Positions 16,793 through 25,674 of a stretch of DNA of 64,000 nt are shown here, piece after piece. The stretch's first letter is position 1; every line of letters starts with the position of its first letter. The notes under the pieces are model-generated. The model saw nothing but the letters and a program-made list of their open reading frames with translations. It did not search any database and was not told where the DNA came from. The stretch is from Deferribacter desulfuricans SSM1 (lineage in GTDB: Bacteria; Chrysiogenota; Deferribacteres; Deferribacterales; Deferribacteraceae), in contig NC_013939.1 of assembly GCF_000010985.1 (NCBI RefSeq), positions 959,501-1,023,500 on the forward strand, given 5' to 3'. The position numbers and the translations under genes were made by a program.

Positions 16793-17840
16793 AGTAGTAA
16801 AAAGGGATAAAGCCAGTAAGTTATTACAAATTGTAACTCCTTTTATAGCTATATTACTATCTTTTGCCTTTGTAGGAATATTTCTCATTTTAAATGGTTT
16901 AAATCCTATATTGGTATTTAAAGATATGTTTGTGGAGTCTTTGGGCTCTTTTTACGGTTTTAGTGAAACACTTGTAAAAACAACCCCATTAATATTATGT
17001 GGTTTAGGTGTTGCTCTGGCTTTTAGGATGGAGCTGTGGAACATCGGAGCTGAGGGGCAGCTATATATGGGTGCTTTTGGTGCATCCTTAATTGCTCTGT
17101 TTTTCAACATCAACAATCATTTCTTGATGATATTATTGATGTTTTTATCTGCTGTTGTTTTTAGTGGATTGTGGGGATTGATAGCTGGATTTTTAAAGGC
17201 TAAGTGGAGTGTAAATGAAATAATTGTTACTTTGTTAATGAATTATATTGCAATATTATGGGTAGACTACCTTGTTTATGGCCCTTGGAAAGATCCTGGT
17301 GGATTCAATTTCCCTTTAACAAAGCAGTTTTCAGATGTTGCAAGATTAAGTTATTATTTTAATACAAGATTACACACAGGTTTCTTTATAGCGATAGTTT
17401 TAGTTTTTCTTTTTTATATTTTGATAGAAAAAACAGTTTGGGGTTATGAGATTAGAGTAATAGGTAATAATCCAAATGCGGCTAAGTATGCTGGTATCAA
17501 CTATGAGAAAAATGTTATATTAGTAATGTTTATAAGTGGAGCTTTAGCAGGGATAGCTGGATTTTCTGAAGTTGCTGGAGTGACTTATAGATTACAACAT
17601 TCGATTTCTCCAGGGTATGGCTATACTGCCATAATTGTAGCTTGGCTTGCTAAAAGAAGTGCTCTTGGTGTTTTACTAGTATCTTTTGTAATGGGTGTTT
17701 TGTTTGTTGGTAACGATGCTTTACAAATAAGCTACCAGTTACCAATTGCTTTTGTAAACGCTTTTCAGGGGCTTATCCTGTTTTTTGTGATTTCGTCAGA
17801 ATTTTTTGTTAACTATAAGATAAAGTTTGGGGTAAAATAA
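16782..17840 (+). CDS. ABC importer permease 1 (NupP/YufP-like)
   Basis: A 352-residue multispanning permease of the BPD_transp_2 family. The diagnostic pair is FRMELWNIGAEGQLYMG near residues 81-97 and the coupling loop WGYEIRVIGNNPNAAKYAGI near 219-238. It pairs with the second permease two bases downstream to form the heterodimeric channel of a BMP-type importer. The start overlaps the ATPase gene. Its substrate is inferred from the binding protein family and the downstream phosphoribosyltransferase, not from the permease itself. Confidence 0.9.
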   Translation: MKIRVVKRDKASKLLQIVTPFIAILLSFAFVGIFLILNGLNPILVFKDMFVESLGSFYGFSETLVKTTPLILCGLGVALAFRMELWNIGAEGQLYMGAFGASLIALFFNINNHFLMILLMFLSAVVFSGLWGLIAGFLKAKWSVNEIIVTLLMNYIAILWVDYLVYGPWKDPGGFNFPLTKQFSDVARLSYYFNTRLHTGFFIAIVLVFLFYILIEKTVWGYEIRVIGNNPNAAKYAGINYEKNVILVMFISGALAGIAGFSEVAGVTYRLQHSISPGYGYTAIIVAWLAKRSALGVLLVSFVMGVLFVGNDALQISYQLPIAFVNAFQGLILFFVISSEFFVNYKIKFGVK

Positions 17841-17842
17841 AC

Positions 17843-18763
17843 ATGATGGTTGAAATATTGATTGATGCTACAATTAGAGCTGGTACATCAATTCTTTTTG
17901 CTACTTTAGGTGAAATAGTTACAGAAAGAAGTGGTATTATAAATCTTGGTGTGGAAGGCTTGATGCTTATTGGGGCTTTAAGCGGTTTTTATGTATCCCA
18001 TGTTACTGGAAATCTTTATCTTGGTGTAATTGCGTCTTTTATTTTTGCTTCATTGGCTGGTATGATTCATGCTTTTATTACCGTTTATCTTAGAGCGAAT
18101 CAGATTGTTAGTGGCCTTGCACTTACAATGTTTGGGATAGGGATCACTGCACTTTATGGGAAGAAAATGATTGGTATACCGCTTGATGGTTTTAAGAAAA
18201 TTTCTATTCCGTTGTTATCAAAAATACCTGTAGTTGGAGTTATTTTTAATCAGGATATACTTGTATATTTTAGTTATTTTTTAGTAGTTGCACTCTCTTT
18301 TGTTCTGTTTAAAACGAGGGTTGGATTAAAAATTAGAATGTGTGGCGAAAATCCTGCTGCTGCTGATACTGCTGGTATAAATGTTTTTAAAGTGAGATTT
18401 TTCTCAACAATTTTTGGATCAGGTTTGGCAGGAATAGGTGGTGCTTATCTTTCTTTAGCATACACTCCAATGTGGATTGAAAATATGTCTGCAGGTAGAG
18501 GCTGGATTGCAGTGGCATTGGTTATCTTTGCATCCTGGTATTGCTATAGAGCTATGTTTGGGGCTTATCTATTTGGTGGGATTAATGCTTTACAGCTTAG
18601 GCTCCAAGCAATAGGGACTAATGTTTCTGCTCATATTTTGCAGATGTTACCTTACCTTTTTACAATAATTGTTTTAGTAATTGCTACTATTAGATTGGAA
18701 AAAGGGGCAAAAGTAGAGCCTGAAGCTCTTGGTATCTCTTATGACAGAGAAGATAGGAGATAA
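17843..18763 (+). CDS. ABC importer permease 2 (NupQ/YufQ-like)
   Basis: A 306-residue permease with about eight membrane segments. It carries LGEIVTERSGIINLGVEGLM near residues 22-41 and the ATPase-contact loop RVGLKIRMCGENPAAADTAGI, the hallmarks of the YufQ-like half of nucleoside ABC importers. A single base separates its stop from the ATG of the Xpt-like gene, giving tight coupling of transport and salvage. Confidence 0.9.
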   Translation: MMVEILIDATIRAGTSILFATLGEIVTERSGIINLGVEGLMLIGALSGFYVSHVTGNLYLGVIASFIFASLAGMIHAFITVYLRANQIVSGLALTMFGIGITALYGKKMIGIPLDGFKKISIPLLSKIPVVGVIFNQDILVYFSYFLVVALSFVLFKTRVGLKIRMCGENPAAADTAGINVFKVRFFSTIFGSGLAGIGGAYLSLAYTPMWIENMSAGRGWIAVALVIFASWYCYRAMFGAYLFGGINALQLRLQAIGTNVSAHILQMLPYLFTIIVLVIATIRLEKGAKVEPEALGISYDREDRR

Positions 18764-18764
18764 G

Positions 18765-19310
18765 ATGGATCTTAAGCGTAAATTTTTAAATATTTTTAAG
18801 AATAAAGCTGAGATTAATGGTGATATAATAAATGTTACAGAGTTTTTAAATCATTTGGTAGATTTTACAGCATTAGAATTAATAGTTGATTATTTTGAAT
18901 ATAAACTTAGAAATACTGAATTTAATAAATTTATAACTGTTGAAAGCAGTGGAATAATTTTTACTTCTGCGTTGGCTTATAAGATGAAAAAGGATTTTGT
19001 GGTTGTTAAAAAAAAATTACCTATAACTATAGATGACTATTATTCTGTCTCAAGTTTTTCTTTTACAAAACAGGAAAAAACTGAGCTGTTTATTTCAAAA
19101 AATGTTATTAGAAACGGGGAAAAGTTGGTTTTTATTGATGATTTTTATGCTCATGGAAATACATTTGATGCTGTCAAAGAATTATGCTCTGAAGCTGGAG
19201 GAGAAATTGTTGCTTCTGCAGTCGTTGTAAATAAGAGTAATGAAAGTGATATTATATCTTTAATAACAAAGAGTGATTTAAAGAATTTTATGGAGGATGT
19301 TTATGAATAG
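18765..19310 (+). CDS. xpt: xanthine phosphoribosyltransferase-like purine salvage enzyme
   Basis: A 181-residue type I phosphoribosyltransferase; the start at 18765 follows an AGGAG site with five-base spacing. The PRPP motif is LVFIDDFYAHGNT (121-133). It shares with Bacillus Xpt, as I remember it, the order FLNH near 27-30, TVESSGI near 58-63, SFTKQ near 99-103 and the IDDF-x-A-x-G site. Xpt converts xanthine plus PRPP to XMP. Placement directly after the BMP-family importer suggests the imported substrate is a purine base or a nucleoside cleaved to one. Some residues differ from Bacillus, so hypoxanthine or guanine specificity is possible. Confidence 0.72.
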   Translation: MDLKRKFLNIFKNKAEINGDIINVTEFLNHLVDFTALELIVDYFEYKLRNTEFNKFITVESSGIIFTSALAYKMKKDFVVVKKKLPITIDDYYSVSSFSFTKQEKTELFISKNVIRNGEKLVFIDDFYAHGNTFDAVKELCSEAGGEIVASAVVVNKSNESDIISLITKSDLKNFMEDVYE

Positions 19311-19893
19311 AAAATTACTGATTTTAACCTTGTTTATCTTTGGATTGGTTCTTGTAGCTGTTGTTGCAAGGAGAGGGGTTGGAGAAGCTGGATTGAAAAA
19401 ACAGAATGAAAATTTGGTAAAAAAGGAGCTGAAGTTATATAAATTGAATGACTTAGGGATCGAACTATTATCTCCAGGTGAGCTTATTAAACATGATTTA
19501 AAAATTAAAAAAGTTGAGATTATAAAACAAGGGATTATGTATGATTATTCAGAAGGGGCTTTTAGAATTAGTGTTGCGCGATTTGAATATGCAAAAGATA
19601 ATCCAGATATTGATGTGATAGAGAATGCATTATTACTTCAATTTAAAAATGTAAGTAATAAGGAAACTTTAAAATATCAAAAAAAGGATTTAGATGAAGG
19701 TGGTGTCAAGGCAAGGGTTATCTATGGTACAATGGGATATAAAAAATTAAAATTACCTGTGGGGTTCTTTGCTAAAATAATAACAAAAGATAAATACTTT
19801 TATCAATTTATTATTACATATGTTGATACAGGGGAAGATATAAAAGAGTACTCGAAAAAGATATTTGAATCTATAAAATTGGTAAATGAATAA
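19303..19893 (+). CDS. unknown membrane-anchored exported protein
   Basis: I do not recognise this 196-residue protein. The ATG at 19303 has GGAGG six bases upstream and overlaps the stop of the Xpt-like gene. An N-terminal membrane segment (about residues 5-22, LLILTLFIFGLVLVAVVA) is followed by a charged Lys-rich linker and an alternating strand-helix domain (about 50-196). There is no cysteine, so no heme or disulfide. It overlaps the c-heme sensor kinase by 8 bases, so it may be a periplasmic partner of that kinase or simply a co-transcribed envelope protein. Confidence 0.6.
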   Translation: MNRKLLILTLFIFGLVLVAVVARRGVGEAGLKKQNENLVKKELKLYKLNDLGIELLSPGELIKHDLKIKKVEIIKQGIMYDYSEGAFRISVARFEYAKDNPDIDVIENALLLQFKNVSNKETLKYQKKDLDEGGVKARVIYGTMGYKKLKLPVGFFAKIITKDKYFYQFIITYVDTGEDIKEYSKKIFESIKLVNE

Positions 19894-21385
19894 GCCTAAA
19901 TACAACCGTTTACAGATAAAAATTACGTTAATCATTTTTATTATTCTTTTGATATTGAATATTTTAGTAGGGGTTTATTTAGCTAATAATGTAAAGAAGA
20001 AATCACTGTTAATTGTTGAAAATTATGTAAAGACTTTGCCATTATTGGTTGATAGAGCAATAAATAATTTCATGACTAATGGTGATAAGGATGCTGTTAA
20101 AGAGCTTGTTCAGAGATTGAGCAAAGATGAAAATATTTTGGGTATTCACATTTTTGGCAAAAATGATGATATTAATTGTACTTATTCTAGTTTTGCCACT
20201 AAGTACAATCAAGAGTACATTACTTCTATCTATGATCATTTAAAAGATAAAGAAAAACTTGAGTTGATCAAAACAAAACATTTAACTTTTTACTCGTATT
20301 ATAGACCTTATAAAAATGAAGGGGCATGTAGAAAGTGTCATAGTGATGAGGGGAAAATTATTGGAGTTTTAAACATAAATGTAGATGTAAATAGAATATC
20401 AAAAATTATGAGTAAAGAAGCAGTTAATGTGGTTATTACTCTTATAATATTTTCTTTAATTTTAACATTTTTAATTTCATTTTTGATTAATAGGCTAATT
20501 ATTCATCCTTTAAAGATAATAGAAGACGGTATGATTCAAGTAGCCAACAATAATATGGGGGTAAGGATTAAATTACGCACAAGAGATGAGATAGAAAGAT
20601 TAGCTAAATTTTTCAATTTTATGGTAAGTTCATTAAAAAGAGCTAATCAAAAGATAGATAATATGCACAGGAATATGTTGCATGTGGATAGACTGACGAC
20701 AATTGGCCAATTGATGGCATCTATAAGTCATGAAATTAAAAACCCTTTGAATTCTATCATGATAAATACCGATTTACTGATGATGTACTGTGAAAAAATG
20801 GGTGATAAAAATACAAAAAGGTTAGTTGAAGGTATAATTAGTGATGCAGAGAGAATTAAAATGATTATAGATCAGACTTTAAGATTTTCAAAGTATACAC
20901 CAAATCATGTTGAACTTATTAATGTTGAAAAATTCTTAAATGATATTGAGGCTTATGTTAAAAGGATATTGTTTGATAGAGAGTATATAGTTTTTGATAT
21001 CCAAAAAAACGGAGATTGGAGTGATTGTTATCTTAAGATGTCAAGGATTCAACTTGAGCAGGTTTTCGTAAATTTAATAAAAAATGCAATAGATGCTGTG
21101 AAAGATGTTGATAATCCAAGAGTTGTATTAGATGTAAATTGTGATATGGATCATATTATTTTTAGATTTATAGATAATGGGATAGGGATGAGTGAAGAAG
21201 TAAAAAGGAATATTTTTAATGAGTTTTATACCACAAAGAAGGATGGAACAGGGATGGGGCTTAGCATAGTAAAAGAGATTATAGATGCGAATAATGGTGA
21301 AATAATTGTTGAGAGTAAAGAAGGTGAAGGTACAATTTTTACAATTAAGCTGGATAGGTATAAAGAGGTAGAAGATGATCAATAA
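19886..21385 (+). CDS. sensor histidine kinase with periplasmic c-type heme motif
   Basis: A 499-residue membrane kinase. TM1 (about residues 11-33) and TM2 (about 181-202) enclose a periplasmic domain of about 145 residues with one CXXCH motif (Cys148, Cys151, His152). HAMP (about 203-255), HisKA with His281 (in SISHEIKNPLNSI) and an HATPase domain (DNGIGMS, GTGMGLSI) follow. Covalent heme c in a periplasmic sensor domain would allow detection of redox state, NO, CO or oxygen, as known for some Geobacter chemoreceptors. No response regulator is adjacent. The domain resembles Tll0287/DUF3365-like sensors only in layout. Confidence 0.88.
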   Translation: MNKPKYNRLQIKITLIIFIILLILNILVGVYLANNVKKKSLLIVENYVKTLPLLVDRAINNFMTNGDKDAVKELVQRLSKDENILGIHIFGKNDDINCTYSSFATKYNQEYITSIYDHLKDKEKLELIKTKHLTFYSYYRPYKNEGACRKCHSDEGKIIGVLNINVDVNRISKIMSKEAVNVVITLIIFSLILTFLISFLINRLIIHPLKIIEDGMIQVANNNMGVRIKLRTRDEIERLAKFFNFMVSSLKRANQKIDNMHRNMLHVDRLTTIGQLMASISHEIKNPLNSIMINTDLLMMYCEKMGDKNTKRLVEGIISDAERIKMIIDQTLRFSKYTPNHVELINVEKFLNDIEAYVKRILFDREYIVFDIQKNGDWSDCYLKMSRIQLEQVFVNLIKNAIDAVKDVDNPRVVLDVNCDMDHIIFRFIDNGIGMSEEVKRNIFNEFYTTKKDGTGMGLSIVKEIIDANNGEIIVESKEGEGTIFTIKLDRYKEVEDDQ

Positions 21386-22091
21386 AATTTCGTTTGTAAT
21401 ACCAGTTTATAATGAAGAGGAAAACATAAAACCTCTTTATAGTGAAATTACTGCAGTTGCAAAGAAATTAGGGTATGATTATGAGATAATGTTTGTAGAC
21501 GATGCAAGTAATGATAATAGTTTCAAATTAATTAAGGAGTTATCATCTCAAGATTCTCACGTTAAATATGTTTCTTTTGCTGTAAATTGTGGACAATCTG
21601 CAGCTCTTTATGCAGGGTTTCAAAACTCTTCAGGAGATGTAATAATCACTATGGATGCAGACTTACAAAATGATCCCAATGATATTTTGGAAATGATAAA
21701 ATATTATCCTGAGTATGATGTTGTGAATGGTTGGAGATATAACAGGCAGGATAGTTTATCTAAGAAGATAGGTAGTAAAATAGGAAATTTTGTAAGAAAT
21801 TTGTTGACAAAGGAAACTATTAAAGATACAGGATGTGCTCTTAAAATTTTAAGAGGTGATATGGTAAGGCGTATTAAGATGTTTAAAGGTTTGCATAGGT
21901 TTATTCCTACTCTGATGAGGTTAGAAGGTGCCAAGGTTATTGAAGTAAAGGTAAATCATAGACCTAGGATATATGGCCAATCGAAATATACAAATCTACG
22001 AAGGGCTATTGAAGGGTTTTATGATTTGATAGTTGTTAGATGGATGATTAAAAGGTTTTTAAAAATTAAGGTGAAGGAATCAAATGTCTAA
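21375..22091 (+). CDS. GT2 glycosyltransferase (DPM1/ArnC-like)
   Basis: A 238-residue family 2 glycosyltransferase with N-terminal FVIPVYNEEENI, the metal site MDADLQND near residues 94-101, and the acceptor-side region HRPRIYGQSKY near 195-205. It lacks the C-terminal membrane pair of ArnC/GtrB, so it is closer to dolichol-phosphate mannose synthase-like enzymes. It should load a sugar on a polyprenyl phosphate. Together with the LAB_N and ArnT-like genes, each overlapping the next by 8 bases, it forms a likely lipid A or glycan decoration module. Confidence 0.87.
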   Translation: MINKISFVIPVYNEEENIKPLYSEITAVAKKLGYDYEIMFVDDASNDNSFKLIKELSSQDSHVKYVSFAVNCGQSAALYAGFQNSSGDVIITMDADLQNDPNDILEMIKYYPEYDVVNGWRYNRQDSLSKKIGSKIGNFVRNLLTKETIKDTGCALKILRGDMVRRIKMFKGLHRFIPTLMRLEGAKVIEVKVNHRPRIYGQSKYTNLRRAIEGFYDLIVVRWMIKRFLKIKVKESNV

Positions 22092-22368
22092 AACAGAAAT
22101 TATAATGTTGGCTATAGGGTTTACAGGACAGTTTTTATTTTTTATGAGGTTTTTTATCCAATGGATTTATAGTGAAAAGATGAAAAAAAGTGTTATCCCA
22201 GTTGCTTTTTGGTATTTTAGCCTTGGCGGTAGCATATGTTTACTTACATATGCGATTCTTAGGAAAGATATTGTTTTTATAGTGGGCCAATCCACGGGGT
22301 TTTTAATATATACAAGAAATTTGTATTTTATTCATAAAGAGAGAAAAAGAAAATTAGAAAATGACTGA
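22084..22368 (+). CDS. LAB_N (lipid A biosynthesis N-terminal) membrane protein
   Basis: A 94-residue protein with about three membrane segments. It has the LAB_N signature: GQFLFFMRFFIQWIYSE near residues 14-30, PVAFWYFSLGGS near 39-50, and IVGQSTGFLIYTRNL near 65-79. This domain is found at the N-terminus of some LpxB proteins and as a free-standing protein beside GT2 and ArnT-like genes. Its exact role is unknown. It overlaps both neighbours by 8 bases. Confidence 0.88.
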   Translation: MSKTEIIMLAIGFTGQFLFFMRFFIQWIYSEKMKKSVIPVAFWYFSLGGSICLLTYAILRKDIVFIVGQSTGFLIYTRNLYFIHKERKRKLEND

Positions 22369-23965
22369 CAAAAGAAAGATATATATTTTCTTAATATTTT
22401 ACTTTTTGATAACTGTTTATCCCCTTAAGTTTGTACCTCTGTTTGAAACTACGGAAGCAAGGTATTCTGAAATTGCAAGAGAAATGGTAGTAACAGGGGA
22501 TTATTTAGAGCCTCGTTTTAATGGAATTAAACATTTTCATAAACCACCTTTTGCTTATTGGATGATAGCTACAGGTATTAAAATATTTGGGAATAATGGG
22601 CTTGGTGCAAGATTCTTTGGTGTATTAGCTGCTGTTTTATCTATATTTTTCCTATATAAGCTTGCTAAGCTTTTTTTTGAAAATGAAGAGGATTATTATA
22701 ACACTGCACTTATATACTCCACAAATTTTCTTTTTATAGCAATTTCAAGGATTACATCCACTGATATATATTTAACCATGTGGACAGTGATTGCACAGTA
22801 TTTTCTTTTTAGGCAGATTTATCATCAAAAATCATATGTAAATTCATTATTTTATGGTTTTGCATTGGGGTTTGGGTTTTTAACTAAAGGTCCTATCATT
22901 TTTCTGTTTACTATTTTACCGTATTTATTCGTTAAATTTATAGATAAAAGTCATAAAAAGGTTTTTACTTTTAAAGAAATTGTCTTAGCTGTTTTTGTTT
23001 TTTTAGCTGTCTCGTTGCCTTGGTATATAGCAGTAATTGTTAAAAACTCTGATTTGTTAAACTATTTTTTGAAAGTGCAAACTGTAGATAGGGTTGTTAC
23101 AAATAGGTTCCATAGATATAAGCCATTTTACTTTTTTATATTAGTCTTTATTGGTGGTTTTTTGCCTTATACGCTATATTTCATTAAAACAGCGAAATTA
23201 TTTAAAACATTAAGTAGTAAATTTAAAATATTGATATTTTATTTTTTAATCCCTTTTATAATTTTTAGTATAGCAAAAAGTAAACTTGCTACATATATTT
23301 TGCCCTTATTCCCAATTTCTTCGATTTTAGCATATTATGGATATAAAAAGGTAGACAAAAATTTTTATAGATATTTCATAGCTGGGATACTTATTCTAAT
23401 AATTTTTGGGGTTATGATTTCAGGTTATATTTACCCGCCTTTGAACGATTTTAAAAAGACATGTGTCTTATATGGGATTTTGGTACTCCTAACTATATCT
23501 CCAGTAATTATAAATTTAAAAAATAGTAAATTCTTAAGCAGTGTAGCATTTACTATGATCTCTTTAACGTTTATTATATATCTGATTTTACCAGTTATTG
23601 GTCCTGAAATAAGAGGGTACAGGCAGATGGGATTATATTTAAATAAACTTGATCCGGATAAAAAATTGGATATTTTGGTCTATAATGGATTTATCCCTTC
23701 TCTATCTTTTTATCGTGATAAACTTGTTGTTATGGCTTATGGAAAAGAGCGTGAAACTCAGTTTGAAAAAGATGAGAAATATAAATCATATTACTTAACA
23801 AATGATAATGAAATAATGCAATTTGTAAAAGAAAGAGGTTCATTTTTTCTTGTGACAAGACCAAAATATATTAAAAACTTTGAAAAGAAATTTTTTGCAC
23901 AGTGCAAAGAGGTTTTTCAACAAAGAAAATATAGTGCATATTTATGCAAAAATTTACAAAAATAG
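22361..23965 (+). CDS. ArnT-like (GT39/PMT family) lipid-linked sugar transferase
   Basis: A 534-residue protein with about 12 membrane segments. The ArnT pattern FETTEARYSEIAREMVVTG near residues 28-46 carries the acidic active-site residues, followed by HFHKPPFAYWM. ArnT-type enzymes move an aminoarabinose, galactosamine or similar sugar from undecaprenyl phosphate to lipid A on the periplasmic side. With the GT2 and LAB_N genes upstream, this looks like a lipid A modification set; the sugar cannot be inferred. It overlaps lnt by 22 bases. Confidence 0.87.
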   Translation: MTDKRKIYIFLIFYFLITVYPLKFVPLFETTEARYSEIAREMVVTGDYLEPRFNGIKHFHKPPFAYWMIATGIKIFGNNGLGARFFGVLAAVLSIFFLYKLAKLFFENEEDYYNTALIYSTNFLFIAISRITSTDIYLTMWTVIAQYFLFRQIYHQKSYVNSLFYGFALGFGFLTKGPIIFLFTILPYLFVKFIDKSHKKVFTFKEIVLAVFVFLAVSLPWYIAVIVKNSDLLNYFLKVQTVDRVVTNRFHRYKPFYFFILVFIGGFLPYTLYFIKTAKLFKTLSSKFKILIFYFLIPFIIFSIAKSKLATYILPLFPISSILAYYGYKKVDKNFYRYFIAGILILIIFGVMISGYIYPPLNDFKKTCVLYGILVLLTISPVIINLKNSKFLSSVAFTMISLTFIIYLILPVIGPEIRGYRQMGLYLNKLDPDKKLDILVYNGFIPSLSFYRDKLVVMAYGKERETQFEKDEKYKSYYLTNDNEIMQFVKERGSFFLVTRPKYIKNFEKKFFAQCKEVFQQRKYSAYLCKNLQK

Positions 23966-25434
23966 GATTATTTCTATTATCTTTATGTCTGTTGGTTTTA
24001 TCTACTCCTGGTTATAATTACTATTTGTTTGCTTATTTTGCATTACTTCCATTTTTTTATGCAATAAACAAATTAGAGCTAAGAAAAGCTATTTTTTATA
24101 CATACGTTCATTTTACTTTTTTTTATATGATTACTCTGAGCTGGATTGTTATTACTATCAGTGAGTTTGGTAATGCTCCTAAACTTGTTGGTATAATTTT
24201 GTTATTTCTGTTTAGTTCGTATTTAGCTCTTTACTGGATGATTTTTGTCTTTGTATTTAAAAAGGGTTTCAATATTGTTTTGATTTCAGCTTTTTTTACC
24301 ATTTTGGAGATTATTAAAAGTTGGTTTCTTACTGGTTTCCCTTGGCTAAATCTGGGTATAACACAATATAATAATCCATTTATTTCAAAATTATATAGCT
24401 ATATTGGCGAATTAGGAGTTTCTTTTATATTAGTTTTGATAAATCTATCTTTGTTTTACTTTTTTACAAACAAAAGAGCTAAATATTTATATGGAATTTT
24501 GATATTCATATTTCTTGTTGTATTTGCTAATATTGTTCCAGTTAATAATAAACAGAAATTAAGCTATTTGAAAATTGCAACCATTCAGCCATCTTATAGC
24601 CAAAAGGATAAGTGGGATCCTAACAAAAAAGAACAGTTGATAGATAATGTTTTAAAAATGTATAGTTCTTTAGAGGGTAATTATGACTTGATTGTTTTGC
24701 CTGAATCAGTATTTCCCACATTTTGCAATGAAGATGATTGGATAATTAATTATCTTGCTTCTAATAAAAAAAGTGAGGGGGTTATTTTTGGCTGTTTAAG
24801 ATATGAGGGAAAAGAAAAAATAGAGTATTATAATTCTGTGTATTTTTTGAAAAACAATAATTACGAATATTATGACAAAATTCATCTTGTACCATTTGGT
24901 GAATACTTCCCTTTAAAGTCTATTTTAAAACCAATAGAATACTATTTTTTCCAAGATGCTGAAGATTTTAGTTTGGGAAATGAATATAAAATATTTGAGT
25001 TAAATCAAGATGTTTTTATTGCCTCACCGTTGTGTTATGAGTCAGCTTATTCATCACTTGTAAAAAAATTTTTGGATAAAGGGACTGACTTGCTTGTATT
25101 TCTTTCAAATGATAGTTGGTTTGGTAAATCGAAAGGGAGATATCAGCATCTGGCCATAGATATCATTAGAAGTTATGAGTTTCACAGGTCTGTGGTGAGA
25201 GCCACACAATCAGGCATTTCAGCATGTATAAATCCATTAGAAAAAGGTGTTGTAACATTAGGTATTTCTAAAAAAGGTGTATTAAAATGTGATTTACCTA
25301 TAATTGATGATAAGACTTTTTTTGAAAGGGTTGGTTATAATTATTTGATTATAATTATTATTTTGTCTCTAATCTATGAAATTATTAAAAGAAACTTATT
25401 GATAAAATTGTTTAAAAAAGGTAATAAAAAGTAA
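23944..25434 (+). CDS. lnt: apolipoprotein N-acyltransferase
   Basis: A 496-residue enzyme with about six N-terminal membrane segments (to about 200), a nitrilase-fold periplasmic domain (about 208-460) and a last membrane helix. The catalytic triad is complete: Glu254 (in VLPESVFPT), Lys312 (in YDKIHLVPFGEYFP) and Cys364 (in SPLCYES). It adds the third acyl chain to outer-membrane lipoproteins, a diderm function. Its start lies inside the ArnT-like gene, tying it to the envelope unit. Confidence 0.95.
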   Translation: MQKFTKIGLFLLSLCLLVLSTPGYNYYLFAYFALLPFFYAINKLELRKAIFYTYVHFTFFYMITLSWIVITISEFGNAPKLVGIILLFLFSSYLALYWMIFVFVFKKGFNIVLISAFFTILEIIKSWFLTGFPWLNLGITQYNNPFISKLYSYIGELGVSFILVLINLSLFYFFTNKRAKYLYGILIFIFLVVFANIVPVNNKQKLSYLKIATIQPSYSQKDKWDPNKKEQLIDNVLKMYSSLEGNYDLIVLPESVFPTFCNEDDWIINYLASNKKSEGVIFGCLRYEGKEKIEYYNSVYFLKNNNYEYYDKIHLVPFGEYFPLKSILKPIEYYFFQDAEDFSLGNEYKIFELNQDVFIASPLCYESAYSSLVKKFLDKGTDLLVFLSNDSWFGKSKGRYQHLAIDIIRSYEFHRSVVRATQSGISACINPLEKGVVTLGISKKGVLKCDLPIIDDKTFFERVGYNYLIIIIILSLIYEIIKRNLLIKLFKKGNKK

Positions 25435-25450
25435 AATTAGGAGGTAAGGT

Positions 25451-25666
25451 ATGTTTGGATTAGGTACACAAGAGTTGCTAATTATTTTGGTTATTGTGCT
25501 TGTTATTTTTGGTGCTGGTAAATTGCCACAAATTGGCGAGGGGTTAGGTAAAGCCATTAAAAATTTTAAAAAAGCAGCAAATGATGCTGAAAATGCTGTT
25601 GATATTACACCTGAAGAACCAAATAAACAGGTTGAATCAAAGAGTGAGGATAAAAAAGACGCATAA
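25451..25666 (+). CDS. tatA: twin-arginine translocase TatA/E subunit
   Basis: A 71-residue protein of typical TatA form: N-terminal membrane helix ([20 protein letters not shown]), the hinge [10 protein letters not shown], an amphipathic helix to about residue 45, and an acidic Lys/Glu tail. It exports folded, often molybdenum-cofactor-containing proteins, which fits the Moco genes in this window. AGGAGG precedes the ATG. TatB and TatC are not in the window, so this may serve as a general TatA. Confidence 0.95.
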   Translation: MFGLGTQELLIILVIVLVIFGAGKLPQIGEGLGKAIKNFKKAANDAENAVDITPEEPNKQVESKSEDKKDA

Positions 25667-25674
25667 AACCGAAT

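Noticed and set aside
16782-18763. A frameshifted single permease split into two genes
   Set aside because: Both proteins are full-length, distinct permease halves with their own family motifs, as in other BMP-type importers.
19886-21385. CXXCH in the kinase as a chance motif
   Set aside because: I considered chance but kept the heme call, because the motif is in the periplasmic loop, followed by GKIIGVLNINV as in heme sensor domains, and the protein has few other cysteines.
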